Shown here: positions 1-7,749 of the stretch, in pieces
Layout: the number at the start of each line of letters is the position of its first letter
Numbering within the stretch: the first letter of the stretch is position 1
Assembly (NCBI GenBank): GCA_964539665.1
Contig: CAZIKB010000008.1
Span: 1-64,000, forward strand
DNA: 64,000 bases
Origin: CAZIKB01 sp964539665
GTDB taxonomy: Bacteria > Zhuqueibacterota > Zhuqueibacteria > Oceanimicrobiales > Oceanimicrobiaceae
Direction of reading: 5' to 3'
Made by a program: the position numbers and the translations under genes
The notes under the pieces: generated by a model
Seen by the model: the letters and a program-made list of their open reading frames with translations, nothing else
What the model was told of the DNA's origin: nothing
Databases searched by the model: none

Positions 1-55
1 GTTTTTTAAAGTTTGTGAATTATTCAGGTTAAATTAAAAACTTAATGTTTCCATG

Positions 56-649
56 TTAATGCTGATGTTCATGTCCATCTGAGTGAATATGCTTTTTTTG
101 CATACTTGAATCAGGTACGGCAGTGCGATTTTCAGGATCCTCATTAGTACTCTTCTCTACATTTGTATGACCGCTCGAACCGTGCTCCACATCTTCAGAA
201 ATCGCTTTCACACCCATACCATATTCAAATACCAGCTGGCCGCCTTTGTCTGCCCCGTAAACGAGTAAAGCGCCGATCACCAGAAGAGGTATAATTAGCA
301 GGCGACGTAAATTGCCTTCGCGCAAAGGGCGCACAAACAGCACTGAGAACACAGTGACAAGCAAAATACCGCTCATCCACATCATAACATTCCTGTGTTC
401 GTGTACAAAATCGTGCCCTGGCGCATCATGCCCCAGACTATTCGAAGCCAGGTATCCGGTGATTACCGCCGCCACAGAGAATAGCACACTTAAAACAAGC
501 AAATAAGTGGCGAAATCTCGAAATTTATCCTTTTTAGTCATCCACCAGAATGCTTCAAACAGAAGGGTAGTCAAAATTAAAGCAACAGGAAAATGGACAA
601 ATAATGGGTGAATGTTTTGTATGGTTTCTATTCCAGGTAATAAATTCAT
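56..649 (-). CDS. DUF2231 family inner-membrane protein with His-rich C-terminal tail
   Basis: The protein has four to five hydrophobic segments, beginning with the IHPLFVHFPVAL signature of DUF2231 membrane proteins, whose biochemical role is not established. The C-terminal 45 residues are hydrophilic and end in a His cluster (HIHSDGHEHQH), which I infer could bind metal. An in-frame start lies 27 nt further upstream, but GGAG at 657-660 sits 7 nt before the ATG at 649, so I chose 649. It is the last gene of the minus-strand copper locus, downstream of two Met-rich secreted proteins. The family call is good; the metal role is inferred from tail and context. Confidence 0.75.
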   Translation of the reverse strand: MNLLPGIETIQNIHPLFVHFPVALILTTLLFEAFWWMTKKDKFRDFATYLLVLSVLFSVAAVITGYLASNSLGHDAPGHDFVHEHRNVMMWMSGILLVTVFSVLFVRPLREGNLRRLLIIPLLVIGALLVYGADKGGQLVFEYGMGVKAISEDVEHGSSGHTNVEKSTNEDPENRTAVPDSSMQKKHIHSDGHEHQH

Positions 650-729
650 ATTTAATCTCCATATTTTTTTTTGCAAAGGTTAATCCAACCGCTGAATGAT
701 AAATCTGCAGAAAGATTCCACCGCTTTTA

Positions 730-1281
730 TCATTTCTTTTGAGTTTTAAACTGTTGATTCGGTTCAGCGTATTCCACAAAAGGCTCTTTCTGGCAGTGTG
801 CGATTACGTCTATCAGGCTCTTTTTTGAGGTAATTTTGAACACTCTTAAATTCAACTCTCTGATTTCCTTAATTTGCTGCAGCCCAATTTCTGCGGACAT
901 GGAATTGATCTGCGCCTCATCGACATCAGGTTTAAATTTGACAAGAATTTCCAGGCCAACATTTTCGGTTGTTTGTGTTTCGGTCTCCATCATTTTCATC
1001 ATCGTTGAATGCAAATCTTTATCTTGCACCATTGCATTACACATTTCCATCATTTTACCTTTTTCCCCTTTAGCCGATTGCATCATCTTGTGCAACATCA
1101 TCATACGCATGTGGTCGTCTTTGGCGATTTGCTTCATCATCATATCCATCATTGTAGAATCTTTCAACATCGACAGCATGTGTGTCTGCGGTCTACGATC
1201 GATTGTCTTTTCCTGTGCCAATCCGGCCAGGTTCAAAACAAACAGAATTGCTATAATAGCCGTGAATGACAAGCGTTTCAT
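730..1281 (-). CDS. Secreted Met-rich protein with a C-terminal subtilisin-propeptide-like domain
   Basis: Residues 1-21 form a signal peptide (cleavage near GLA-QEK). Residues about 34-92 are extremely Met-rich, with repeated MMxMM clusters plus His and one Cys, as in periplasmic Cu(I)/Ag(I)-binding proteins. Residues about 108-176 (from LEILVKFKPDV to PFVEYAEPNQ) match the pattern of fervidolysin/inhibitor-I9 type prodomains of subtilases, but no protease domain follows. GGAG precedes the ATG by 8 nt. It shares its Met-rich half with the next upstream gene (1359-1760), so the two are tandem paralogues. Function is inferred: a periplasmic metal sponge or chaperone, with a fold-assisting or protein-binding C-terminus. 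Confidence 0.65.
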   Translation of the reverse strand: MKRLSFTAIIAILFVLNLAGLAQEKTIDRRPQTHMLSMLKDSTMMDMMMKQIAKDDHMRMMMLHKMMQSAKGEKGKMMEMCNAMVQDKDLHSTMMKMMETETQTTENVGLEILVKFKPDVDEAQINSMSAEIGLQQIKEIRELNLRVFKITSKKSLIDVIAHCQKEPFVEYAEPNQQFKTQKK

Positions 1282-1358
1282 AATTGATACTCCTTTTGAT
1301 CAAAATTCTCGAATAGTATCTCCCGCAGGATTTAGACCTGCGGGAGAATAATTTCTGC

Positions 1359-1760
1359 TTATTTGTTCTTGTGATGTTCTTCGTGATTGTTTTCTTGCTT
1401 TTTTTGTTGTTTTATACTGGATGTCTTTTTTGTCTCAATCATCCTGGGTTTAATCTTATCCATTTTCATCATCTTCATCATCATGGGTTGCATGTCCTGG
1501 TCTTCCATCATGGCTTTGCACATACCCATCATTTTAGATGTGTCCGATTTACAGGCTATCATCATTTTATTCATCATCTTCATGTGCAAATTGTCATCCT
1601 TGGCGATGTTATCCATCATCATGTTCATCATGGTGGAATCCTGCATCATCTGCATCATGTGTTTGTGCATACCGTCATTCATCTTTTTTTCTTGCGGCAT
1701 AGCCACTGCACTGAAAAGAAAAAGACATGCACTGAGTGTTACTGTGGTTAATGATTTCAT
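1359..1760 (-). CDS. Secreted Met/His-rich metal-binding protein (paralogue of the 730-1281 product)
   Basis: A signal peptide (residues 1-22, ending AVAMPQ) is followed by about 75 residues dense in methionine (HMMQMM, MMNMMM, MMKMMKM), two cysteines, and a Lys/His-rich tail (NNHEEHHKNK). The spacing QDSTMMNMMM-(D/N)NIAKDD matches KDSTMMDMMM-KQIAKDD in the neighbouring gene. This one lacks the C-terminal propeptide-like domain. Met clusters are established soft-metal ligands in CusF, PcoC and CopG-like proteins; a copper/silver buffering role in the periplasm is inferred from this and from CopA immediately upstream. The plus-strand His-rich ORF over the same bases is an artefact (ATG reads as CAT on the other strand). 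Confidence 0.65.
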   Translation of the reverse strand: MKSLTTVTLSACLFLFSAVAMPQEKKMNDGMHKHMMQMMQDSTMMNMMMDNIAKDDNLHMKMMNKMMIACKSDTSKMMGMCKAMMEDQDMQPMMMKMMKMDKIKPRMIETKKTSSIKQQKKQENNHEEHHKNK

Positions 1761-1846
1761 AATATATCTCCTTTTGTTTTGTTATGAAATTAGTTTTATA
1801 TTAAGTGATTTAATTTGTATTCAAGTCTATTTATTTTAAATCAATT

Positions 1847-4498
1847 CTAAGCTCGAAATCGTTTCAATCGCAGTGAATTGCTGACCACGGAAATTGAACT
1901 TGCTGCCATGGCCACTGCTGCAAATACTGGATTGAGTAAAACACCAAAGAAGGGAAATAAAATCCCTGCTGCCACTGGAATAAAGGCGCTATTATAGAAA
2001 AATGCCCAAAAGAGATTTTGCTTGATCACGCGCATGGTCTTCTTCGACAACTGGATAGCCGTCACCACCGCGCGCAAGTCATCTGAAATCAGAGTGATGT
2101 CCGAGGCTTCCATGGCCACATCTGTGCCAGTGCCAATGGCGATACCGATATCCGATTGAGCTAATGCAGGAGCATCATTGATGCCATCTCCTACCATGGC
2201 TACTATCCGGCCTTCATCCTGTAACTTTTTCACTTCCTGTGCTTTATCCTCCGGCAAGACCTCTGCCAGCACCCGATCAATCCCAACCTGACTTGCAATG
2301 GCTTCAGCGGTTCTACGATTGTCGCCGGTAATCATAGCCACCTCAATTCCCAATTCATGCAAAGCAGCAACCGCTTTAGCCGACTGTTCTTTAAGCGTGT
2401 CCGCAACCGCCACGATTCCAGTTGCTTTGCCATTATCGGCAACAAACATGGGGGTTTTTCCTTCATTAGACAGGGCTTTTGCTTTAGCTTCAAGCGCACC
2501 CAATTGTACTGCATGTTTCTGCATCAACTTCAGGTTTCCGAGCAGCACAACTGTGCCATTCACAGTGGCTTCAATACCATGCCCCGGAATGGCATTGAAT
2601 TCTGAGGGATCGGTGAGGTTAACTCCCAGCTCTTTCGCCCGTTTTACAATGGCCTCTCCAAGTGGATGTTCAGAATATTTTTCAGCAGAAGCGGCCAAAT
2701 ATAAAATCGTTTCCTCTTTGTAATCGTTAAGGGGCACAATATCTGTAACTTCTGGTTCACCTTTAGTTAGAGTCCCTGTTTTGTCAAATATGATGGTATT
2801 CAGACGATGTGCAGTTTCGAGACTTTCACCTCCTTTTATCAGAACACCATTTTCCGCTCCTTTACCTGTGCCTACCATGATGGCCGTGGGCGTGGCCAAT
2901 CCGAGAGCACAAGGGCAGGCGATGATTAGTACAGCAACAAAATTCAATAAGGCAAAAATAAAAGAAGGCGCTGGTCCAAAGATCAACCATGTGATAAAGG
3001 TTACCACGGCAAGGCCAATAACAATGGGCACAAAAATACCGCTAATCTTATCCGCTAAACGCTGAATGGGCGCTTTGGAACCCTGTGCATCCTCGACCAA
3101 CTTAATTATTTGAGCAAGAACAGTATCACTGCCAACTTTAGTCGTTTTAAATTTAAAAGCGCCTGTTTTGTTGATAGTCGCCCCGACAACTTCATCGCCG
3201 ACAGACTTCTCAACCGGCAGACTCTCTCCTGTCAGCATAGACTCATCTAAAGCCGAACTGCCTTCGATAATTTCGCCATCTACCGGTACTTTTTCTCCCG
3301 GTCTTACTACCACAATGTCTCCTATTTCAACCGTTTCTACGGGGATGTCAACCTCTTCCCCGTTCCTGACCACTCTGGCTGTCTTTGCTTGCAAACCCAT
3401 TAGCTTTTTGATGGCGTCGCTGGTATGTCCTTTTGCCCTGGCTTCTAAATACCGACCCAGGAGAATCAGTGTTATAATGATTGCTGAGGTGTCAAAATAG
3501 ACTTTAGGCTGCTGACCAGCCGCAATAAAAAAGGCCGGAAACATAGTCGCAGCTAAACTATAAAGGTAAGCTGCAGAGGTACCCACGGCAATCAAAGTGT
3601 TCATATCAGCTGACTTATGTTTTAAAGCTGCCCAGAAGCCACGATAGAACTGCCAGCCTACCCAGAACTGCACTGGAGAAGTCATAATGAGCAAAGCCCA
3701 AAAACTGGTAAATAATTCAGGAACCCACGTAAACAACTCGGGCATGCTTCCCAGAAAAATTGCTAAACTTAATACTGCGCCCAATAGCAGTTTGGTGCGT
3801 AAGGTACGGATTTCATTTTCCTGCGCAATTTTCTCCCAATCCTTCTCTTCCGTATCCTCTTTGACTGCACGCACTTTATAACCTGTGTTGTGGACCACCA
3901 TTTTCAACTCCTGAAGGCTGACCTGTGATCCCAAATAGCTTACACTGGCTTTTTCTGTAGCAAAGTTGACACTGGCAGAGATGACCCCGGGTGTTTCCAT
4001 CAGCGCTTTTTCGATCTTTTGCACACAACTGGCACAGCTCATTCCTGAAATAGGCAAAACAGCCTTTTCAGTGATAGAAGAATAACCTGAATCTGACACC
4101 TTTTTCACTATCACACTCGGTGATACTCGTTGAGAATCATAAAATATAGTAGCCTTCTTCGTACCGAAATTGACCGAAGCCTGAATGACCCCTTCTTCAC
4201 TCTGCAATCCTTTCTCGATTTTAGCGACACAACTCGCACAACTTATGCCTTCAATTGGAATAATTAATTTTACCTTTTCTTTTGCTATTTTAGCTCCAGT
4301 ACTGGTCGCGTCATTTTCTGGCACTTTACAAACCTCGGCATTCATTCCATTTTCCATTTTGTCATAATACATTTGTGGATTAATATCGAACTTTTCCTTG
4401 CATGATTCACCACAGAAATAGACAGTAGCGTCTTGATATTTACTGATCACTGGACTATGTTCATCTACTGTCATTCCACAAACTGGATCTATTGGCAT
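1847..4498 (-). CDS. copA: Copper-exporting P1B-type ATPase with N-terminal YHS domain and two HMA domains
   Basis: It exports Cu(I)/Ag(I) across the inner membrane at the cost of ATP. Order: YHS domain (residues 1-45, DPVCGM), HMA1 (about 76-140, CASC at 87-90), HMA2 (about 147-210, CASC at 155-158), membrane segments from about 235, actuator TGES at 423-426, the transmembrane CPC metal site at 528-530, phosphorylation motif DKTGT at 572-576, hinge GDGINDAP, and a C-terminal MAxSSxSVxxNSLRL helix typical of copper-specific members. All catalytic residues are present and 883 aa fits the family with an added YHS unit. It overlaps the end of the small YHS gene by 10 nt, so translation is probably coupled. 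Copper versus silver cannot be separated by sequence. Confidence 0.95.
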   Translation of the reverse strand: MPIDPVCGMTVDEHSPVISKYQDATVYFCGESCKEKFDINPQMYYDKMENGMNAEVCKVPENDATSTGAKIAKEKVKLIIPIEGISCASCVAKIEKGLQSEEGVIQASVNFGTKKATIFYDSQRVSPSVIVKKVSDSGYSSITEKAVLPISGMSCASCVQKIEKALMETPGVISASVNFATEKASVSYLGSQVSLQELKMVVHNTGYKVRAVKEDTEEKDWEKIAQENEIRTLRTKLLLGAVLSLAIFLGSMPELFTWVPELFTSFWALLIMTSPVQFWVGWQFYRGFWAALKHKSADMNTLIAVGTSAAYLYSLAATMFPAFFIAAGQQPKVYFDTSAIIITLILLGRYLEARAKGHTSDAIKKLMGLQAKTARVVRNGEEVDIPVETVEIGDIVVVRPGEKVPVDGEIIEGSSALDESMLTGESLPVEKSVGDEVVGATINKTGAFKFKTTKVGSDTVLAQIIKLVEDAQGSKAPIQRLADKISGIFVPIVIGLAVVTFITWLIFGPAPSFIFALLNFVAVLIIACPCALGLATPTAIMVGTGKGAENGVLIKGGESLETAHRLNTIIFDKTGTLTKGEPEVTDIVPLNDYKEETILYLAASAEKYSEHPLGEAIVKRAKELGVNLTDPSEFNAIPGHGIEATVNGTVVLLGNLKLMQKHAVQLGALEAKAKALSNEGKTPMFVADNGKATGIVAVADTLKEQSAKAVAALHELGIEVAMITGDNRRTAEAIASQVGIDRVLAEVLPEDKAQEVKKLQDEGRIVAMVGDGINDAPALAQSDIGIAIGTGTDVAMEASDITLISDDLRAVVTAIQLSKKTMRVIKQNLFWAFFYNSAFIPVAAGILFPFFGVLLNPVFAAVAMAASSISVVSNSLRLKRFRA

Positions 4499-4680
4499 TT
4501 TAACACCTCCTGATTATTCTGTTTTATTACATTTTCCAGTTCTTTATCAAATTCTGCAATACATTTTTCAGAGCAAAAGTAAAATATTTCCGCGCGATAC
4601 TGTCTGCTCCCAGCCGCTTTTTTGAATTTTACTTTTCGGCCACATACCGGATCGTATGCTATCTTAAGCCTTACAAACAT
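4489..4680 (-). CDS. Small stand-alone YHS-domain protein
   Basis: This 63-aa protein is almost entirely a YHS domain: YDPVCGRKV near the start and FYFCSEKC followed by AEFDK, the Cys pattern seen also at the CopA N-terminus. YHS domains bind metal (TRASH-like fold) and occur in copper and heavy-metal systems. In-frame GTG and ATG codons lie slightly upstream, but AGGAGG is correctly spaced only for the ATG at 4680. It lies between the HMA-like protein (whose TGA stop is just upstream) and copA, overlapping copA by 10 nt. A role in handing metal to CopA is inferred. Confidence 0.75.
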   Translation of the reverse strand: MFVRLKIAYDPVCGRKVKFKKAAGSRQYRAEIFYFCSEKCIAEFDKELENVIKQNNQEVLKCQ

Positions 4681-4685
4681 TTTCA

Positions 4686-5522
4686 TCACCTCCTTTCATT
4701 TGAGTTTTGAACCTGTTGTACATCCACATTGTAACTGTCGTAACCGTCACCGTTAGCCCTTAGCAAGCGCAAATTTAAACCGAGTTTTAGTAACGGAATC
4801 TTTGGAAATATTAACAGTCCTGAAATGGGTCCGCGTTCTCTGTTCTCTTTTATTAATGGAAGTTCAAGCCAGGTCAAGGGCTTAATAAGCTCTCCTTTAT
4901 CATCTACAAGAAATGCCTGGGATAGCCAGTCATAAGTGATGTCAATGTGATTTTTTGTTTGAAAGTTAACTTGTACCACATAACAGTTTTCAAGTGGATA
5001 TTGTTCCCGAATATCAATATTCAGATGCTCTTTACAAAGTGTATGAGCGTCTTGATGAGTAATACATTTAATATGCAATTTCGAATAGTCAGGACTCAAA
5101 ACATTATTTCTATCGTCAGGTGATTTTGAAACCATCTCAGAGTCAACAATCCTGGGATCTTCAACAACTACGAAAGCAGAGTTTGCAATCGCTTTAAGTG
5201 TCGAAAGTATCTTATCCTGACTTACTTTTGAGGCAAAATATCTCACAATGACTTCTTTGGACCTGTAGTTAATCCCAACATAGCGTACTCCATCCATTCT
5301 TAACAGAGAATCGGTCTGGAGATATTGTAAACTACCATTCTCATTATTTCCTGAACTCACTTTAAAAATCACTTCCATTAGTGCACAACTATCTGCGATA
5401 TGGCTGCTAACAGTTGTATTATTTACTTGATTCTCTTTTTGGGTGAAAGCAGATTTTATTGGAAAATTTAATATAAGAATAATGAATCCCCACATTTTTA
5501 CAAGTCTTTTATATCTAATCAT
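4686..5522 (-). CDS. Secreted protein with a cysteine-less HMA-like (ferredoxin-fold) region
   Basis: The N-terminus is a signal peptide or anchor (WGFIILILNF). Residues about 65-118 follow the heavy-metal-associated pattern (short helix, GVRYVGINYRSKEVIVRY, second helix, FVVVED) but lack the CxxC metal site. The remaining 150 residues contain Cys/His (CITHQDAHTLCKEH) and are not recognised. GGAG lies 6 nt upstream of the ATG at 5522; the slightly longer frame would need a TTG start. It sits inside the copper operon between the CcmH-like and YHS genes. Function unknown; the HMA-like reading is pattern-based and needs a profile search. Confidence 0.5.
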   Translation of the reverse strand: MIRYKRLVKMWGFIILILNFPIKSAFTQKENQVNNTTVSSHIADSCALMEVIFKVSSGNNENGSLQYLQTDSLLRMDGVRYVGINYRSKEVIVRYFASKVSQDKILSTLKAIANSAFVVVEDPRIVDSEMVSKSPDDRNNVLSPDYSKLHIKCITHQDAHTLCKEHLNIDIREQYPLENCYVVQVNFQTKNHIDITYDWLSQAFLVDDKGELIKPLTWLELPLIKENRERGPISGLLIFPKIPLLKLGLNLRLLRANGDGYDSYNVDVQQVQNSNERR

Positions 5523-5550
5523 ACTCAACTCCTTTTTTATATAATAAAAT

Positions 5551-5946
5551 CTATTTATTTATTTGGTGTTGATTTTTATTCTTAATTCGGCCAAATTTGT
5601 CATTGACATCTTTAATTACTTGCTCCTCAGAGAATCCCTCTTTCAAGCGCTCAGAGATGTAGTATAATTCGTAGGTACCGCCTGCACTATTGTTGCAATC
5701 ACAGTTCACCAATTCCATCTCACAGTCAGGGCAACCGCACATAAATTTTTCGGCGACTGCATAGGTAGCCGGGTGGTAGTTCCTAGTATCATGCATTACC
5801 TGGGATTTATTCACAGATGTCACAATCATTACAACTAATCCACCAACAGATAGTCCAAGTAAAGTACCCAAAAGTAGAAACTTAATTTTGCGTAGGTCAT
5901 TGAACTTTTGGGAATAAGACTTTTTGACTGATTTCTTCTTAGACAT
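5551..5946 (-). CDS. Membrane-anchored CcmH/CycL-like thiol protein
   Basis: A basic N-terminus and one membrane helix (about residues 22-43) place the rest in the periplasm. C70, C72, C75, C82 and C84 form a Cys-dense loop, followed by ISERLKEGFSEEQVIKDVNDKFG, the helical pattern that follows the redox CxxC in CcmH/NrfF proteins of cytochrome c maturation (G-x-S-x-E-E-x-I ... YG). The Cys number is higher than in classical CcmH, so metal binding is also possible. A CcmF N-terminus-like micro-gene lies two genes upstream in the same operon, supporting a link to haem or copper thiol chemistry. Family assignment is by motif only. Confidence 0.5.
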   Translation of the reverse strand: MSKKKSVKKSYSQKFNDLRKIKFLLLGTLLGLSVGGLVVMIVTSVNKSQVMHDTRNYHPATYAVAEKFMCGCPDCEMELVNCDCNNSAGGTYELYYISERLKEGFSEEQVIKDVNDKFGRIKNKNQHQINK

Positions 5947-5971
5947 CTCAAATTCTCTATTTTCCCAGGTT

Positions 5972-6775
5972 TTAATCTTGCATTTCTTTAAGAATTAGTT
6001 TTAAACCTTTCATCGCTTTTTCACTAATTTTAATCTCAATATTCAATAATTCCAAAATGATCTCATCAAACCAGGCAATGGCTTCCGATTGTGTATTATC
6101 CGTATCTACCATTATGGCTATAGCAGAAACCATTTTAGGAGCCTCTCCAAAGAATTTTTCATAGTCCTTCACAAAGTTTCTTTCTTCACGTACCCATTCA
6201 CCAGCCTGTATGTTGCCACTTTCGACAACAATGGTTCCGACACTTTTTGAATAAGGATTCTTATAGGCGCTTCCCACAGGTTCTTTACCTGCCCAAACGT
6301 AGCAAAGAGCACGTGTTTTCCAGCTCAAAAGGTGAGGTTCAAAAACAATAAATAATCTGGCTGCATAGTCATCACCAACTTTTTGCTTTTCTTTCTTATT
6401 ATGGGTTAAACTTCTATCCACCTTCCATTGCCATTTAATTTTCCCGAATTTAACCGGATGAATATTTAACATGCGCCAGAGCGCTATAACTCCTTCCTTA
6501 CTCTCCATCTCAAGAACTAAATTTTTCTTATCATCCACGACTCGATATGGAGCAGGCTTTTCAGACGAATTCGTGTCCATCCGATATTGAGTAGGCAGTT
6601 GCTTTAAATTCCTCTCGATCCAATGCATGTTCCAACCTTCTTGAAAATCTCCTAATATTTTCAGGGCAATACCTTGCGCGAATGCAGAAGGATTGGAAAC
6701 AAAAAAGAGCGAGAAAGTACTTACCAGGAAAATTTTATTAATAAAAATAAGTCTTTTCAAAATATATCTTTTCAT
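5972..6775 (-). CDS. DUF3047 family secreted protein
   Basis: A signal peptide (FFVSNPSAFAQ) precedes a domain with the DUF3047 landmarks: GDDYAARLFIVF, ALCYVWAGKEPVGS, NPYSKSVGTIVVESG, GEWVREERNFVKDY and MVDTDNTQSEAIAWFDEI. The family is widespread in Gram-negative bacteria and has no established function. A beta-sandwich, carbohydrate-binding-like fold is often suggested, but I cannot show it here. The Shine-Dalgarno (GGAGGTG) overlaps the stop codon of the upstream 51-aa micro-gene, tying the two into one operon. Confidence 0.75.
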   Translation of the reverse strand: MKRYILKRLIFINKIFLVSTFSLFFVSNPSAFAQGIALKILGDFQEGWNMHWIERNLKQLPTQYRMDTNSSEKPAPYRVVDDKKNLVLEMESKEGVIALWRMLNIHPVKFGKIKWQWKVDRSLTHNKKEKQKVGDDYAARLFIVFEPHLLSWKTRALCYVWAGKEPVGSAYKNPYSKSVGTIVVESGNIQAGEWVREERNFVKDYEKFFGEAPKMVSAIAIMVDTDNTQSEAIAWFDEIILELLNIEIKISEKAMKGLKLILKEMQD

Positions 6776-6789
6776 GACATTTACACCTC

Positions 6790-6945
6790 CTACGGATTTG
6801 ACACCCGTTTGAGATTAGTTTTACAACGCTCAGCGTGATCAATCATTTTGTTGTTCCGCCACCGTCCGCCCATAAATGCTACCCAGGACGCATAACCTGT
6901 AAGAATAAATGCAAACAATAAAAGACCGTTTCCTATGCTATTCAT
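6790..6945 (-). CDS. 51-aa membrane micro-protein resembling the N-terminus of CcmF
   Basis: A GGAG five nt upstream of ATG 6945 opens a 51-codon frame: MNSIGNGLLLFAFILTGYAS, WVAFMGGRWRNNKM and a basic tail, ending in TAG. The start (G-N-x-LLLFAFxLTxYAS then xGGRxRN) resembles the first membrane helix of the haem lyase subunit CcmF/NrfE, but the remaining ~600 residues are absent and no CcmF-like frame continues beyond the stop. It has its own ribosome site and its stop lies 2 nt before the next gene's Shine-Dalgarno, so it looks like an operon member rather than random. It could be a ccmF remnant, or a functional small membrane protein near the CcmH-like product. Confidence 0.5.
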   Translation of the reverse strand: MNSIGNGLLLFAFILTGYASWVAFMGGRWRNNKMIDHAERCKTNLKRVSNP

Positions 6946-7165
6946 AACGGCTCCTTTTGAGCTTCATTTGTAACCTAATTTTAAGGTACGGAAATTCGGT
7001 ACTCTATGAATTTCCTTTCTATTATAAACTATTTTGCTTTGGAATTATGTTGAATAAAAACTTTGAAATAAGCACCAATGAATGTTGATTTGTCCGGAAC
7101 TAATAATTTCTAAATGTTCAGGTTTACATAAAATTCGGTGCAAATAAAAAAGCTTAAGAAGTAGA

Positions 7166-7576
7166 TCAAATTAGATAAGAGGAAACAAGGCCGTAGATTT
7201 TTAAATCTGCAGGGGCTCTCTGTTTAGAGTCAATTTCAAAATGTTTAGAATTATTGATTGAGTCTAAATTTAAAGTTAAATAGGAAGAATTATTTTCAAA
7301 TTGTTTGTCAATTTTTTTTATGTTCGTTTTTGATAATTCCAGCAATATGGCCATAGGCATCTGTGATTGTGAATTATCTGATATATGGCAAGTGCAGGTT
7401 CGCGATGCATGATGTACGTCTGTCAGTTTGACTGTTGAATCCATACCATCACAACATGCCATAAGTTTGATATCACTATCCATTTGGCAAAAACCAGACA
7501 ATCCAGATGAATTACTCAAAATAAGGATTGGTATAAACAAACACAGTGAAATTATTTTATTTATTTTGCTTAGCAT
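7166..7576 (-). CDS. Small secreted Cys-rich protein, copper-locus paralogue A (ends SSYLI)
   Basis: A signal peptide (LCLFIPILILSNSSG) is followed by Cys/Met/His-containing segments: FCQMD, MACCDGMD and CTCHISD. The protein ends SSYLI. The same layout (lone Cys, ACC, CxC, long linker, SxYLI end) occurs in the protein at 14097-14504, which flanks the other side of cusCBA. No annotated domain is recognised. Location directly downstream of cusA, a signal peptide and Cys pairs suggest a periplasmic metal-binding or sensing role, which is inference. No clear Shine-Dalgarno was seen. Confidence 0.55.
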   Translation of the reverse strand: MLSKINKIISLCLFIPILILSNSSGLSGFCQMDSDIKLMACCDGMDSTVKLTDVHHASRTCTCHISDNSQSQMPMAILLELSKTNIKKIDKQFENNSSYLTLNLDSINNSKHFEIDSKQRAPADLKIYGLVSSYLI

Positions 7577-7749
7577 TAGATTATTTTGATGGACTCAATT
7601 TTATAATTGTTATAACAATAATTATACCACAGAAATTTTAGATTGTTCAATAAATAATTTTCTTATTTTCAACAAAATCTATGTTTACATTTCTTATTTA
7701 TAAGAAATTTTACCACTCGCTGATTTGGAATCAACGAGTGGTCACAATT

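Noticed and set aside
1371..1839. His-rich plus-strand ORFs over the Met-rich genes
   Set aside because: Met codons (ATG) read as His (CAT) on the opposite strand; no ribosome site or signal of their own.
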